NCBI RefSeq assembly: GCF_011050365.1
Contig: NZ_DRFV01000016.1
Location: 171,549-235,548, forward strand
Length of the DNA: 64,000 nucleotides
Direction of reading: 5' to 3'
Source: Pseudohongiella sp.
GTDB taxonomy: Bacteria > Pseudomonadota > Gammaproteobacteria > Pseudomonadales > Pseudohongiellaceae
This document shows positions 35,589 through 44,582 of the stretch, in pieces. The notes under the pieces were generated by a model that had not been told where the DNA came from, searched no databases, and worked only from the letters and a program-made list of their open reading frames with translations. The position numbers and the translations under genes are program-made. Position 1 is the first letter of the stretch, and each line of letters begins with the position of its first letter.

Positions 35589-37534
35589 TGGCGCGCTCAC
35601 CTGGCTCGATGCCGGTGCCGGTGCGCTGGCTGGTTGCGATTTCGGCAGTGCTCAGCGCCTTCCTGGCGATGGATTCTTTGCGCCTGTTTTCCGAGAGTCC
35701 GTTACTGGACTTTGTTATTACGGTACAAAATCACTATTACTACGCATTGCTCGCGCTACTGCTACCACTGGCCTATCTGATTTATCCGGCCCATGCCAAC
35801 GCCACCCGGTACTGGTATGACGCGCTGCTCAGCGTTTGCGCGTTTGCCGCGTGTGCGTTCTTTTTCATCAATGCCGAGACCATGCTGGACTATGGCTGGG
35901 AGTTCTCCGCTCCGACCCATGCCGTGTGGATGAGTTATCTGTTGTGGCTGCTGGCGCTGGAAGCAGTGCGGCGCTGTGGTGGCCTGACGCTGTTTTTCCT
36001 GGTGCTGGTGTTTTCGCTATATCCGGTTGTGGCCGAGCGCTTGCCGGGCCCGATCTCCGGTATGAGCTCGTCGCTGGCCCAGACCGCTTCCTACCATGTC
36101 ATGAGTATCGAAAGTATCCTGGGCTTGCCGTTCCGCGCGTTCGCGCAGCTGGTTATTGGTTTCCTGATTTTTGGCATCGCATTGCAACACACCGGCGGCG
36201 GGCGGTTCTTTATCAACCTGGCATTTGCCATGTTCGGCCATGTGCGTGGCGGGTCGGCCAAAGTGGCGATCGTGTCCAGTGGTCTGATGGGTTCCATGAG
36301 CGGCAGCGTGATCACTAATGTGCTGACCACCGGACAGATGACCATACCGGCGATGAAACGCGATGGCATGTCCAGTGAGTATGCCGGGGGTGTCGAAGCC
36401 TGCGCCTCCACGGGCGGTGTGCTGCTGCCGCCGATCATGGGGTCGACCGCCTTTGTGATGGCGACATTTCTCAATGTTCCATACACCACGGTAGCGTTAG
36501 CCGCAGCGATACCGGCTGTGCTGTATTTTTTTGGACTGTTTGTGCAGGTGGATGCTTATGCGGCCCGTACCGGGTTAAAAGGCACGCCACGCGAGCAATT
36601 GCCCGGTCTGGGCGCGACCATGCGTGAAGGCTGGTTTTACATCGCTTCATTTGCCGTACTGATTTTCCTGTTGGTTTACCTGCAGCGTGAAGCGGTGGCA
36701 CCGTTCTATGCGACAGCGATGTTGCTGGTGCTCAATCAGTTATCGGCCAAAAACAGGTGGGATATCAAAGCCACCGGGTCGTTTCTGGTGGCGGCAGGCA
36801 AGTTGCTGGCGGAGCTGCTGGCGATCATGGCTGGCGTTGGCCTGATTGTGGGAGCGCTGTCGCTGACCGGTTTGTCGGGTACGCTGGTCAATGATCTGTT
36901 GTACCTCGCGGGCGACTCGGTATTGCTGCTGTTGTTGATGGGCGCGATGACCAGTTTTGTGCTGGGCATTGGCATGACCGTGACTGCAGCCTACATTTTT
37001 CTGGCTATCATTCTGGCACCTGCACTGATTCAGGGCGGTCTGGATCCGATGAGCGTGCATCTTTTCATTCTGTATTGGGGCATGTTGTCTTTTATCACGC
37101 CGCCGGTCGCTCTGGGTGCATTCGCAGCTGCCAGTATCGCCGGTGCGTCGTCGCTGGCAACCGGTTTCAAAGCCATGCGGCTGGGCAGTGTCATTTACTT
37201 CATTCCTTTCTTCTTTGTGCTTGATCCGGCCCTGACCATGGCGGGCAGCTTTTGGGATACCCTGTCGGCCACGATCACGGTAGCAGTCGGAGTGTTGCTG
37301 ATTGCCGGTTCTCTGCAGGATTATTTGCCCGGACTGGGCTTCCTTGATCGCCGCGGTGTGGCCGGCAAAGCCGGTCGGCTGCTCACCGGGTTCGGTGGCG
37401 GCCTGGTTGCTTTGCCGGGTCTGGAAATGATCGGCTTTAATGTGGGCGATATGGCGCTATTAAGCGCAGGTGGCGCCATGGCTCTGCTGGGTATCCTGCT
37501 CGCCCGGCGTCCCGCAGAGCCGGTTGCGGCTTAG
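35588..37534 (+). CDS. TRAP transporter fused small/large permease (DctQM-type)
   Basis: A 648-residue inner-membrane protein with DctQ-like N-terminal helices (about 1-180) fused to the DctM-like large permease. Typical segments are GSMSGSVITNVLTTGQMTIPAMK, shown here only by its position near residue 235, and GMLSFITPPVALGAFAAA near 495. TAXI systems usually have this fused form. It works as a sodium-dependent symporter with the binding protein encoded immediately upstream; the shared TGATG indicates translational coupling. Its end overlaps the convergent DUF6351 gene by four bases. Substrate unknown. Confidence 0.9.
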   Translation: MARSPGSMPVPVRWLVAISAVLSAFLAMDSLRLFSESPLLDFVITVQNHYYYALLALLLPLAYLIYPAHANATRYWYDALLSVCAFAACAFFFINAETMLDYGWEFSAPTHAVWMSYLLWLLALEAVRRCGGLTLFFLVLVFSLYPVVAERLPGPISGMSSSLAQTASYHVMSIESILGLPFRAFAQLVIGFLIFGIALQHTGGGRFFINLAFAMFGHVRGGSAKVAIVSSGLMGSMSGSVITNVLTTGQMTIPAMKRDGMSSEYAGGVEACASTGGVLLPPIMGSTAFVMATFLNVPYTTVALAAAIPAVLYFFGLFVQVDAYAARTGLKGTPREQLPGLGATMREGWFYIASFAVLIFLLVYLQREAVAPFYATAMLLVLNQLSAKNRWDIKATGSFLVAAGKLLAELLAIMAGVGLIVGALSLTGLSGTLVNDLLYLAGDSVLLLLLMGAMTSFVLGIGMTVTAAYIFLAIILAPALIQGGLDPMSVHLFILYWGMLSFITPPVALGAFAAASIAGASSLATGFKAMRLGSVIYFIPFFFVLDPALTMAGSFWDTLSATITVAVGVLLIAGSLQDYLPGLGFLDRRGVAGKAGRLLTGFGGGLVALPGLEMIGFNVGDMALLSAGGAMALLGILLARRPAEPVAA

Positions 37535-39819
37535 GGCGTTTCCGCGGCGTCCGCCTGGTAACGATTGACCGGCGAGGGACCAAAGGACAGCCAGGTCTGA
37601 TTGCTGCCCTGGCCGACACCGGGACGACTCCAGTCGCAAACACCGTCGGGAAAGATGTTTTCCAGCCTGGCTTTTTCGTCGTCAGTGAAGGTCACCCGGT
37701 AGTCGTCATAATCAATGGCTTTTAACTGGCACTTCATGACATCGTTGGTTAGTGGGCCGCCCGCGACCAGCCGAAGCCCTGCATGCGGCGGATACAGTTG
37801 ATTGCATCGGCCTTCGGTGTTGTCAAACAATCGACTGGTATCGAATACCGCTGGCTCCACAATGCGCTCGCCGTCGGCAGTGAAACAGTCGTCGCTCAAC
37901 GTCGCCGGTTTCGCCCGCACTATCCGTTCCAGCATGGGTAATTCATTGTTGGCTGCCTTGATGGCATCAAGCCAGCTGTTCATCAGCGCCAGGTTTTCAT
38001 CAGCCAGTGACAGGCTGGCCGGATGGCGCCGGATGACATAGTTATCGGCATGACCGTTGTCACGCTCCAGGCGGGCACGGGTGGTAAATGAATATACGCT
38101 GGCGTGAAAGTTACCCTCGTGATCCAGGTAGGGGCGGTCATCAATGATGGGCACGCGTGACAGACCGGCAGCGCCATTGGTGATACGGCCGGTTTCATAA
38201 GCGGTGCGGATCGCGCCCGGGTCGCCTTGGGTGCGCGCGTCGGTACGCTGATAGTCGATGTCCCAACCGCCAAAGTTGGCGTTGATGTCCAGAAACAGCG
38301 ACTTGTTTATCAGGCCCTGGTTCAGTGCTGCCAGGCCATACTGCACGCCGACGTTATCGTGCGGGCTCGGTGCAATGCCGCGGGCAATAGTGCTGTCCGG
38401 ATGTTGGCGCTCACCAAACACGTTACGCATGCCGTCGTAAATCGAACAGCGTATACCGGACGGGTTGGTCTGTGGGTGGTAGTGCAGTTCGGCAGGGATC
38501 TCTGCCGGGCAATCAAAGGGCGATATGCGGTCCGGCCGGTCTCCCAGTGATTCGTCGCACAGGTACCAGTTGGGCCAGCCGCCAACCACAGCTTTGGTGG
38601 CGTCATCCAGACCATTGGCGGGGTTGTTCGCATAGTTGCGCCAGGGCCCGGAACACTCCTGCGCGTCAGCGAAGTAGGTAGTTGCATCGGAGAATGTCAT
38701 GCCGATCAGAAGCCCATCCAGAATCCCCGGATAGGCGCCGGCGATCAACAATTGCTGCATGGCTCCGCCGGAGGCTCCGCTGCCAATGGTATGTATTGGT
38801 TCGCCGTAGTATTTGGTGAAATGTTCTTTCACCATCATGGCGGTTTCAGCCGAAATGACATCATTGCAGCCGCCCTGGGCGTTGACGTTGAGTGTGGAAG
38901 AGGCGACGGCATAGCCTTGTGCCAACACCGATTCACGCAACACGCCGCCGGTTCCCGCGCCCTGGAAGTAACCCGCTTCGCAACCGCCACCGAAGGTGTA
39001 AAGCAGGCGCTGATTCCAGGCCTGACCCGGTGATGTGGCGCGCGGTGCAGGTGTGGCGGGGTCATGCAGCATGGCAATCTGATAAATGGCGCGGTTCACT
39101 GTGCCGGTTTCCAGACGCACGACAAACGGCACGTCAACGCCGGCACTGGTGGTGGTCAACAGGACATCGTCAGGCAATCGGTCAATGTCAGTCAGTGGCT
39201 GAAAGCCTTCCTGTTGATTGCTGCGATAAACATAGTCGACGCGCGTGGGCAGGGAGCAGTCTTCATCCAGGGCGGTGCCATCAAGGAAATCGCCGTTGCC
39301 GATAGCAAATCGCCGAGGTTGGCCATCCGCGCGCTCTGCCAGCTCACCCAGACAAAGATAGGGTTGCTGGTGCGGGCCGGAGATCACCGGCCCGGTGCGG
39401 GGATAATTGGTCAGGGTCAGGCTGGCGCTGGACTGACCGGCGCTGACCTCCAGTGTGTTATTGCCTTCGGCAAGACCTTCAAGCAGAAAGCGCAGGGTGG
39501 CGCCGGTCTCGCCGACATCCGTCGCAGTGACAGCGGGCAACGGCACAATGCTACCGTTCAGTCTCAGTGTTGGCTGGGTAGCGCGGTCGCCATCGTGTTG
39601 TACCGCGATCAGGGTGCTGCCTCCGGTAATCAGGTGCGGTTGGCTGGAGATGACTGCAACGCTGAGCTGCGTGACCCCTGCGGCAGTGGCCGCCGCGCTG
39701 GTTTCTTCAGGCCCGGAGCAGGCGCTCAGCGCCAGGGCCAACGCCAGCGCAAGGCTGCCGGTGCGGCAACATCGGGTGGGTGGAACAGAGTGACGCTTTG
39801 TTGTTATGGCTGCGTTCAT
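37531..39819 (-). CDS. DUF6351 family lipoprotein, putative alpha/beta hydrolase
   Basis: A 762-residue predicted lipoprotein (lipobox LSAC in the signal segment). It matches the pattern of the large exported DUF6351 proteins: an N-terminal beta-rich region (about 45-150), then a catalytic-type domain with GSGASGGAMQQ, which resembles a nucleophile elbow of a hydrolase. Several cysteine pairs suggest disulfides, consistent with export. Function in the family is not established; an esterase of large or hydroxylated substrates is possible. GGAG lies eight bases before the ATG. It overlaps the convergent TRAP permease gene by four bases and is divergent from the DUF4159 gene. Confidence 0.75.
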   Translation of the reverse strand: MNAAITTKRHSVPPTRCCRTGSLALALALALSACSGPEETSAAATAAGVTQLSVAVISSQPHLITGGSTLIAVQHDGDRATQPTLRLNGSIVPLPAVTATDVGETGATLRFLLEGLAEGNNTLEVSAGQSSASLTLTNYPRTGPVISGPHQQPYLCLGELAERADGQPRRFAIGNGDFLDGTALDEDCSLPTRVDYVYRSNQQEGFQPLTDIDRLPDDVLLTTTSAGVDVPFVVRLETGTVNRAIYQIAMLHDPATPAPRATSPGQAWNQRLLYTFGGGCEAGYFQGAGTGGVLRESVLAQGYAVASSTLNVNAQGGCNDVISAETAMMVKEHFTKYYGEPIHTIGSGASGGAMQQLLIAGAYPGILDGLLIGMTFSDATTYFADAQECSGPWRNYANNPANGLDDATKAVVGGWPNWYLCDESLGDRPDRISPFDCPAEIPAELHYHPQTNPSGIRCSIYDGMRNVFGERQHPDSTIARGIAPSPHDNVGVQYGLAALNQGLINKSLFLDINANFGGWDIDYQRTDARTQGDPGAIRTAYETGRITNGAAGLSRVPIIDDRPYLDHEGNFHASVYSFTTRARLERDNGHADNYVIRRHPASLSLADENLALMNSWLDAIKAANNELPMLERIVRAKPATLSDDCFTADGERIVEPAVFDTSRLFDNTEGRCNQLYPPHAGLRLVAGGPLTNDVMKCQLKAIDYDDYRVTFTDDEKARLENIFPDGVCDWSRPGVGQGSNQTWLSFGPSPVNRYQADAAETP

Positions 39820-39936
39820 GTCGTGAGCTCCGCTATTCTGCGTTTAGCTGTTGAATTCTGCTCCAGCTTACACCAAACTTGATACGCGGGCATCTTGCCC
39901 GCGCAAGCCCGGACCTGCGGTGTCAAAGGTGTTCTC

Positions 39937-40722
39937 ATGGTAAGTGCTTACTTTCAACAATGCGCACGTCAGACAAAGTTGCTGGCTGTTTTGCTGCTTG
40001 CGGGTTGGGCCGGATCCGGCAGTATGCCGGCGAGCGCCAATAGCGCGGAAGACCTGGCGGGAGAGTTTGCTTTTGTGCGTCTGCAATATGACTCCTATTT
40101 CCGGGGCGGCTTCGGTTATGGTGGCCCATGGTCGGTGGATTTTCCCGATGCTGACCGCAATTTCCTGCGCGGTGTGGCGCGGCTGAGCCATGTGCGGGTG
40201 ATGCCTGATCCGATAGTTCTGCGCCTCGATGATGAACAGATCTTTGAATACCCATTTATTTACGCGTTGGAGATGGGGCGAAATGGCGGACCCTATTTTT
40301 CGCCCCCCGAAATTGCCAATCTGCGTGAGTACCTGCTGCGCGGTGGTTTTTTATTGATTGATGATTTCTGGGGCACGCGGGAGTGGGATGCCTTTGCCAG
40401 CTCCTTCAATAATATTTTCCCGGGACGCGAGATGGTGCAATTGCCACCGGATCACGAAATATTCAGGCTGTACTACGATACCGGCGGGCCGCAAATGGTT
40501 CCTGCCCTGGGTAACGTGGACAATGTTCCCGAACGCGATATTGATCAGGCGTCAGTGCATGCGATTCTGGATGATGATGGCCGGATCATGGTTCTGATCA
40601 ACTGGAATACCGACATGGGTGATGGCTGGGAACACACCTACCATCCGCGTTACCCGACACAGCATGCCAATACTGCCTATCAGCTCGGTATCAACTATCT
40701 GATCTACTCGATGACACATTGA
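39937..40722 (+). CDS. Exported DUF4159 domain protein
   Basis: A 261-residue protein with a signal peptide (ends near PASAN) and a DUF4159 domain. The domain shows FAFVRLQYDSYF, DFPDADRNFLRG and LRGGFLLIDDFWGTREW, the last being the typical core of this family, which resembles a glutamine amidotransferase-like fold. Its biochemical role is unknown. AAAGG lies about six bases before the ATG at 39937; an in-frame ATG at 39895 would give a poor signal peptide. DUF4159 genes often accompany MoxR-type ATPase operons, but no such genes are near here. Confidence 0.75.
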   Translation: MVSAYFQQCARQTKLLAVLLLAGWAGSGSMPASANSAEDLAGEFAFVRLQYDSYFRGGFGYGGPWSVDFPDADRNFLRGVARLSHVRVMPDPIVLRLDDEQIFEYPFIYALEMGRNGGPYFSPPEIANLREYLLRGGFLLIDDFWGTREWDAFASSFNNIFPGREMVQLPPDHEIFRLYYDTGGPQMVPALGNVDNVPERDIDQASVHAILDDDGRIMVLINWNTDMGDGWEHTYHPRYPTQHANTAYQLGINYLIYSMTH

Positions 40723-40735
40723 TGGCGCGCCGGGG

Positions 40736-41692
40736 TTACTGTGTCTGCGAAGCGCGCATCCCGGCGCAGTAATCGTCCTGCGTTAACGCAGGCGTAAACC
40801 AGATCACATCGTAGGCGTATGTTTCAGAGAACTGCTGCAAATATTTGTCAGGCGTATCGTACTCCGGATCCACTTCCAGAAATGCAACACTCAGCGGCCT
40901 TCGGGTGATGCGACCATCCAGGTAGTTTGGTACCCCGAGATCGTGCCGGATGTGGTAATTGCCAGCCAGGAGAATGCGCTGGTCCAGGGAGTCAGGCCCG
41001 GACATCAGAGCGTCTGCCATCGCCTGATCCCTGGCCTGCTGTACCCGGACCATGGCGGGGAACTGAGCTGGCGGCAGCATGCCACAATGGCTGCTGTCGA
41101 TGTCGCGCTCAAGTTGTGCCAGTTGTTCCGTCTCCAGTGCCTGGCGTTTGTTGCCGGCGTCAGTGTCGCGATAAATCTGCATCACTTCACTGTGGTTGAT
41201 ATTGCCCGCGCGCAAACGGGAACCTCGCTCCAGTGCCAGCATCACGGCGGGTCCGTAGAAATGCCAGGGCCATCCTGCATTGTCCCATGCCAGCTCGCTG
41301 GCCACTGTTGTGTGGTCTGCGAGAGAGCCCTCTGCCGTCGCCAGCGCATCAATCTGCGTTTGCTGCGTTCGCTGCATCATCTCCAGTACCAACTGTGAGC
41401 GACTATCAGGCAGTAACACGTCATGCAACAGCGCCAGGCGCAACCGGTGGTGATCGGGGTTGTCGTGTTTTTCGCCCAGCAGCAGCAACGGGTTTTGTTG
41501 CAGGTGGGTCAGCAGTTCTTCGCGGGAGATGAGACGGTTCTGGTCCGTCAGCCATATTTTACCGACGAGAACATGGTCCTGATGCAGTGGGCTCTGCCAT
41601 AAGGTTTGTGCTGCGGGTGAGGTACAGCTGGCGCCGGTCAGCGTCAGCGTCGTCCACAGGAAGATTTCAGATAATTTTTTTCGGGTAATCAA
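40736..41692 (-). CDS. ChaN family lipoprotein
   Basis: A 318-residue protein of the ChaN/haem-binding uptake family. The hallmark LLGEKHDNPDHHRLR is present, then a core with LVLEMMQ and LAGNYHIRHDLGVP. In Campylobacter ChaN is an iron-regulated haem-binding lipoprotein, and haem or iron binding at the cell surface is plausible here. The likely lipid-bearing cysteine is in TGASC, a weak lipobox. The start is a TTG that lies inside the end of sixA (26-bp overlap) with GGAG about 11 bases upstream; no ATG is available near the signal segment, so the start is uncertain. Confidence 0.78.
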   Translation of the reverse strand: MITRKKLSEIFLWTTLTLTGASCTSPAAQTLWQSPLHQDHVLVGKIWLTDQNRLISREELLTHLQQNPLLLLGEKHDNPDHHRLRLALLHDVLLPDSRSQLVLEMMQRTQQTQIDALATAEGSLADHTTVASELAWDNAGWPWHFYGPAVMLALERGSRLRAGNINHSEVMQIYRDTDAGNKRQALETEQLAQLERDIDSSHCGMLPPAQFPAMVRVQQARDQAMADALMSGPDSLDQRILLAGNYHIRHDLGVPNYLDGRITRRPLSVAFLEVDPEYDTPDKYLQQFSETYAYDVIWFTPALTQDDYCAGMRASQTQ

Positions 41693-42164
41693 TGTACTTC
41701 AGCTCCGCCTGCCCGACATCGAGGCGGGACCATTGGGTAATCGGCAGGCTCAACTCTGCTACACAACAGGTTGGCATGTTGTCGAGCCTGGCTTCCCTGC
41801 ACAGCTCATTAAACAGGTCGGTCAGTGCCGGGTTGTGCCCCACCAGCATCATCGAGTCGAGTTTGTCATCCTGTTGACGCATCAAATGTAGCAAGTGTCC
41901 GCTGCCCGCCAGATATATCTGGCGTTCAAGCTGCAGGAGTTCTTTCGGGATCGACAAGTGATTGGCGAAAATTTCGGCAGTGGAGACAGTGCGCAGTGCC
42001 GGACTACAAAGAATGCGCTGTGGATGCGTGCCACGTTTATGCAGGTTATCAGCCATCAGAGGCGCATCCTGACGACCACGCTCGTTGAGCGGGCGATCAA
42101 TGTCACGCTGGGCCTGATCCTGCCAGCTTGATTTAGCATGTCTGAGCAGAATCAACGTCTTCAT
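41667..42164 (-). CDS. sixA: Histidine phosphatase SixA-like
   Basis: A 165-residue histidine phosphatase. The RHG-type motif is LLRHAKSSW near the N-terminus, and the second catalytic histidine is in MLVGHNPALTDL. SixA removes phosphate from phosphohistidine on Hpt or NPr proteins. The length and the LLRHAKSSW form are typical of SixA. GGAGAG lies a few bases before the ATG. Its 3' end overlaps the ChaN gene, so the two are probably co-transcribed. Hybrid kinase signalling is present in this window, but no partner is identified. Confidence 0.87.
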   Translation of the reverse strand: MKTLILLRHAKSSWQDQAQRDIDRPLNERGRQDAPLMADNLHKRGTHPQRILCSPALRTVSTAEIFANHLSIPKELLQLERQIYLAGSGHLLHLMRQQDDKLDSMMLVGHNPALTDLFNELCREARLDNMPTCCVAELSLPITQWSRLDVGQAELKYIDYPKKII

Positions 42165-42261
42165 GATCTCTCCAGGCGCGGGGCGTCTCTGCGCCCTGCA
42201 GTGCGATGACTAACGATCCGGCATTGGTCTGGCATTTACTCGGTATTGTACCTGCAATGTC

Positions 42262-42300
42262 ATGGGAAAAATACCAAAAGCCGGACTGCTGTCGGTCCGG
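42262..42300 (-). terminator. Terminator-like hairpin upstream of sixA, minus strand
   Basis: CCGGAC (42281-42286) and GTCCGG (42295-42300) form a six-bp stem. On the minus strand the stem is followed by CTTTTGGTATTTTT. No gene ends here on that strand, so it may be an attenuator for sixA or the end of a short transcript. Confidence 0.4.
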
Positions 42301-42408
42301 ATCGGTGCTGGACTTTGCTGCCGTAATTGCTCAGAATTCAGTTCTCCGGGGGCTGCCACTCACGCTCATTCCCTATTATTACTAGAACTCGCACGCAAGG
42401 AGTGTTGA

Positions 42409-43140
42409 ATGTTGCTAACGCTTAAACGTCTGTTATGCATGATGACCCTGTTGGGTATGATATCGGTCAGTACGCAGGCATCTGCGCAGGATTGGGACCT
42501 GGCCACCGAGCTGGAACTGGGTGCCATATTTACTTCTGGTAACACCGAAGATGAGAATATCCGCTTCAGGGCACGCTTCGATGCCATTCGCGAAGACTGG
42601 TCATACCGGTTTTCCGTCGATGGCTTTCGTTCATCATCGGAGAATGAACTCTCCGCTCAGCGTCTCTACACCGTGGGCAGCGCAACCTACAACTTTGATC
42701 CGGATAATTTCATTCTGGGCCGGGTGGCCCATGAAGATGACCGCTTCAGTGGTTACGAAAGCCAGACCGATGCATCTGTGAGTTATGGTCAGGTCATATT
42801 GCGCGATCTGGAAAACATGTCCCTGAGCTATACCATCGGTGCCGGTGTGCGAGTGTCGCGAGCGTCCGAAGCGGACGAAGACGATTTTGAGGAAGGGATT
42901 ATCCGCCTGTCTACCGACTACAGCTGGGATATTTCCGACAGCGCCCGGTTTATCCAGGTACTGAGCGCGGAAGCCGGTGAGCGTTCGAGTATCGGTCGCT
43001 CGGAGTCCTCTATCGAAACCGATATCATGGAAAGCCTGTCAATGAAGTTTACGATCAATGTTAAGCACCAGACAGAAGTGCCCGTGGGTCGCGAAAAAAC
43101 AGATACCGAGGCCTCCATCACACTGTTGCTGCGCTTCTGA
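42409..43140 (+). CDS. DUF481 outer membrane protein (YdiY-like)
   Basis: A 243-residue exported protein. A signal peptide ends ASAQ. The mature part is a beta-strand-rich DUF481 domain with the family start LELGAIFTSGNTEDENI and a terminal aromatic residue (LLLRF), which fits outer membrane insertion. E. coli YdiY is the best-known relative and is acid-inducible; no function is settled. AAGGAG precedes the ATG. It stands alone between the divergent sixA operon and the molybdenum hydroxylase operon. Confidence 0.85.
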   Translation: MLLTLKRLLCMMTLLGMISVSTQASAQDWDLATELELGAIFTSGNTEDENIRFRARFDAIREDWSYRFSVDGFRSSSENELSAQRLYTVGSATYNFDPDNFILGRVAHEDDRFSGYESQTDASVSYGQVILRDLENMSLSYTIGAGVRVSRASEADEDDFEEGIIRLSTDYSWDISDSARFIQVLSAEAGERSSIGRSESSIETDIMESLSMKFTINVKHQTEVPVGREKTDTEASITLLLRF

Positions 43141-43221
43141 TCTGATTGAAAGCCACGACCGGCACTGTCGGCTGAAAGCTGTGGTCTAATAAAAACAAAT
43201 ATTCAATTACGGGGTAAGCGC

Positions 43222-44094
43222 ATGCAATACCAGGCACCCACAAGACTTGATGACGTGGCGGCGCTGTTGGCGTCGGCTGGCGGGCATGGTCGGGTGATGG
43301 CGGGCGGCACGGATTTACTCGCCCGCTTTGCCGGTGGCATGCCACGCCCGGCGGTGTTGGTCGATATCAAGCGTGTCGCCGAGCTCATGGTGATTGAGCA
43401 GGACAGCGACGGCGGGTTTACCGTAGGTGCCGGCGTTTGCGGTGCTGCAATCAATGAGAATGCAATACTGCGGCAGGCCTGGCCGGGGGTCACCGAAGCC
43501 ATGGACCTGATCGGGTCGGTGCAGATTCAGGGACGTGCGTCCCTGGGCGGCAATCTGTGCAATGCGTCTCCCGCCGCCGACTCGGTGCCTGCGCTGATTG
43601 CGGCCGGCGCCAGTTGCCGGATTCTGGGAAGCCGTGGCGAGCGCACGTTGGCGGTGGCAGACGTCATACACTCGCCGGGTAAAACCTGCCTGGGTACTGA
43701 TGAATTCATTGTCAGTTTTTATTTGCCGCCGCGGCCGGCCAGAAGTGCTGACGCTTACCTCAGATTGATTCCCCGGAGTGAAATGGACATCGCTGTTGCC
43801 GGTGCCGCCGTGAATCTGACGCTGGATGATGAGGGTGTCGTGGTGTCGGCATCGGTTGCTCTGGGCGCTGTGTCACCGGTGCCGTTATTGGTACCCCGTG
43901 CTGCCGACGTCATGCTCGGTACGCGACTTGATAACGATGTGATGGTGCAGCTCAAATCAGTGGTATCAGCCTCGTGCCGGCCGATCAATGATAAACGTGG
44001 CACCATCGACTATCGCAATCACGTGGCCGGTGTGCTCGCTGTGCGTGCCGCATTGATTGCAGGTCAGCGCGCAACAGCCAAGGAGAGAGCATGA
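43222..44094 (+). CDS. FAD-binding subunit of a molybdenum hydroxylase (CoxM/XdhB-like)
   Basis: A 290-residue flavoprotein subunit. FAD contacts are visible as VMAGGTDLL and ASLGGNLCNASPAADSVPAL, then the CO-dehydrogenase flavoprotein C-terminal domain. It accepts electrons from the iron-sulfur subunit and passes them to a quinone, NAD or other acceptor. The three genes are in the order medium, small, large, as in cox operons, and each start overlaps the preceding stop (ATGA). GGGG lies seven bases before this first ATG. No export signal is seen, so the enzyme is cytoplasmic, unlike the two-subunit enzyme at 29100-31831. Confidence 0.88.
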   Translation: MQYQAPTRLDDVAALLASAGGHGRVMAGGTDLLARFAGGMPRPAVLVDIKRVAELMVIEQDSDGGFTVGAGVCGAAINENAILRQAWPGVTEAMDLIGSVQIQGRASLGGNLCNASPAADSVPALIAAGASCRILGSRGERTLAVADVIHSPGKTCLGTDEFIVSFYLPPRPARSADAYLRLIPRSEMDIAVAGAAVNLTLDDEGVVVSASVALGAVSPVPLLVPRAADVMLGTRLDNDVMVQLKSVVSASCRPINDKRGTIDYRNHVAGVLAVRAALIAGQRATAKERA

Positions 44095-44582
44095 AACAGC
44101 ATATTTGCACGCATATCAATGGTGAGGCAGCCGAATTTCTGTGCGATCCCGGTGACACGCTACTGCAGGTATTGCGTGACAACCTGCAACTGACCGGCAC
44201 CAAGGAAGGTTGCGGCTCAGGTGATTGTGGTGCCTGCAGTGTCATGCTGGATGATCGTCTGGTTTGTTCATGTCTGGTGCTGGCTGTTGAGGCGCAACAT
44301 CACCAGATTGGTACCGTGGAAGGGTTGGCAACGGGCGACAGACTGCACCCCTTGCAACAAGCCTTTCTTGATCATGCCGCGCTGCAATGCGGTATTTGCA
44401 CGCCCGGATTTCTGGTCGCCGCCAAAGCGCTTCTTGATCATAATCCGTCCCCCACGGAGTCCGAGGTCCGTTTCTGGATTGCCGGCAATCTTTGTCGCTG
44501 CACAGGTTACGACAAGATTGTCCGGGCCATTCTGGCGGCAGCAGAAAACATGCGCGATAGCCATGCCGGGGCGCAATCATGA
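44091..44582 (+). CDS. (2Fe-2S)-binding subunit of the molybdenum hydroxylase (CoxS-like)
   Basis: A 163-residue iron-sulfur subunit with both clusters: GCGSGDCGACSVMLDD for the ferredoxin-type centre, and CGICTPGFLVAAKALL plus CRCTGYDKIVRAI for the helical centre. It links the molybdenum subunit to the flavin subunit. Start and stop both overlap the neighbouring genes by four bases, so the trimer is produced in a coupled way. It is close in type to, but distinct from, the small subunit at 31331-31831. Confidence 0.9.
   Translation: MKQHICTHINGEAAEFLCDPGDTLLQVLRDNLQLTGTKEGCGSGDCGACSVMLDDRLVCSCLVLAVEAQHHQIGTVEGLATGDRLHPLQQAFLDHAALQCGICTPGFLVAAKALLDHNPSPTESEVRFWIAGNLCRCTGYDKIVRAILAAAENMRDSHAGAQS

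Noticed and set aside
39064-39882. 272-codon plus-strand frame opposite the DUF6351 gene
   Set aside because: Antisense, no signal or domain, and it runs into the promoter region of the true gene.
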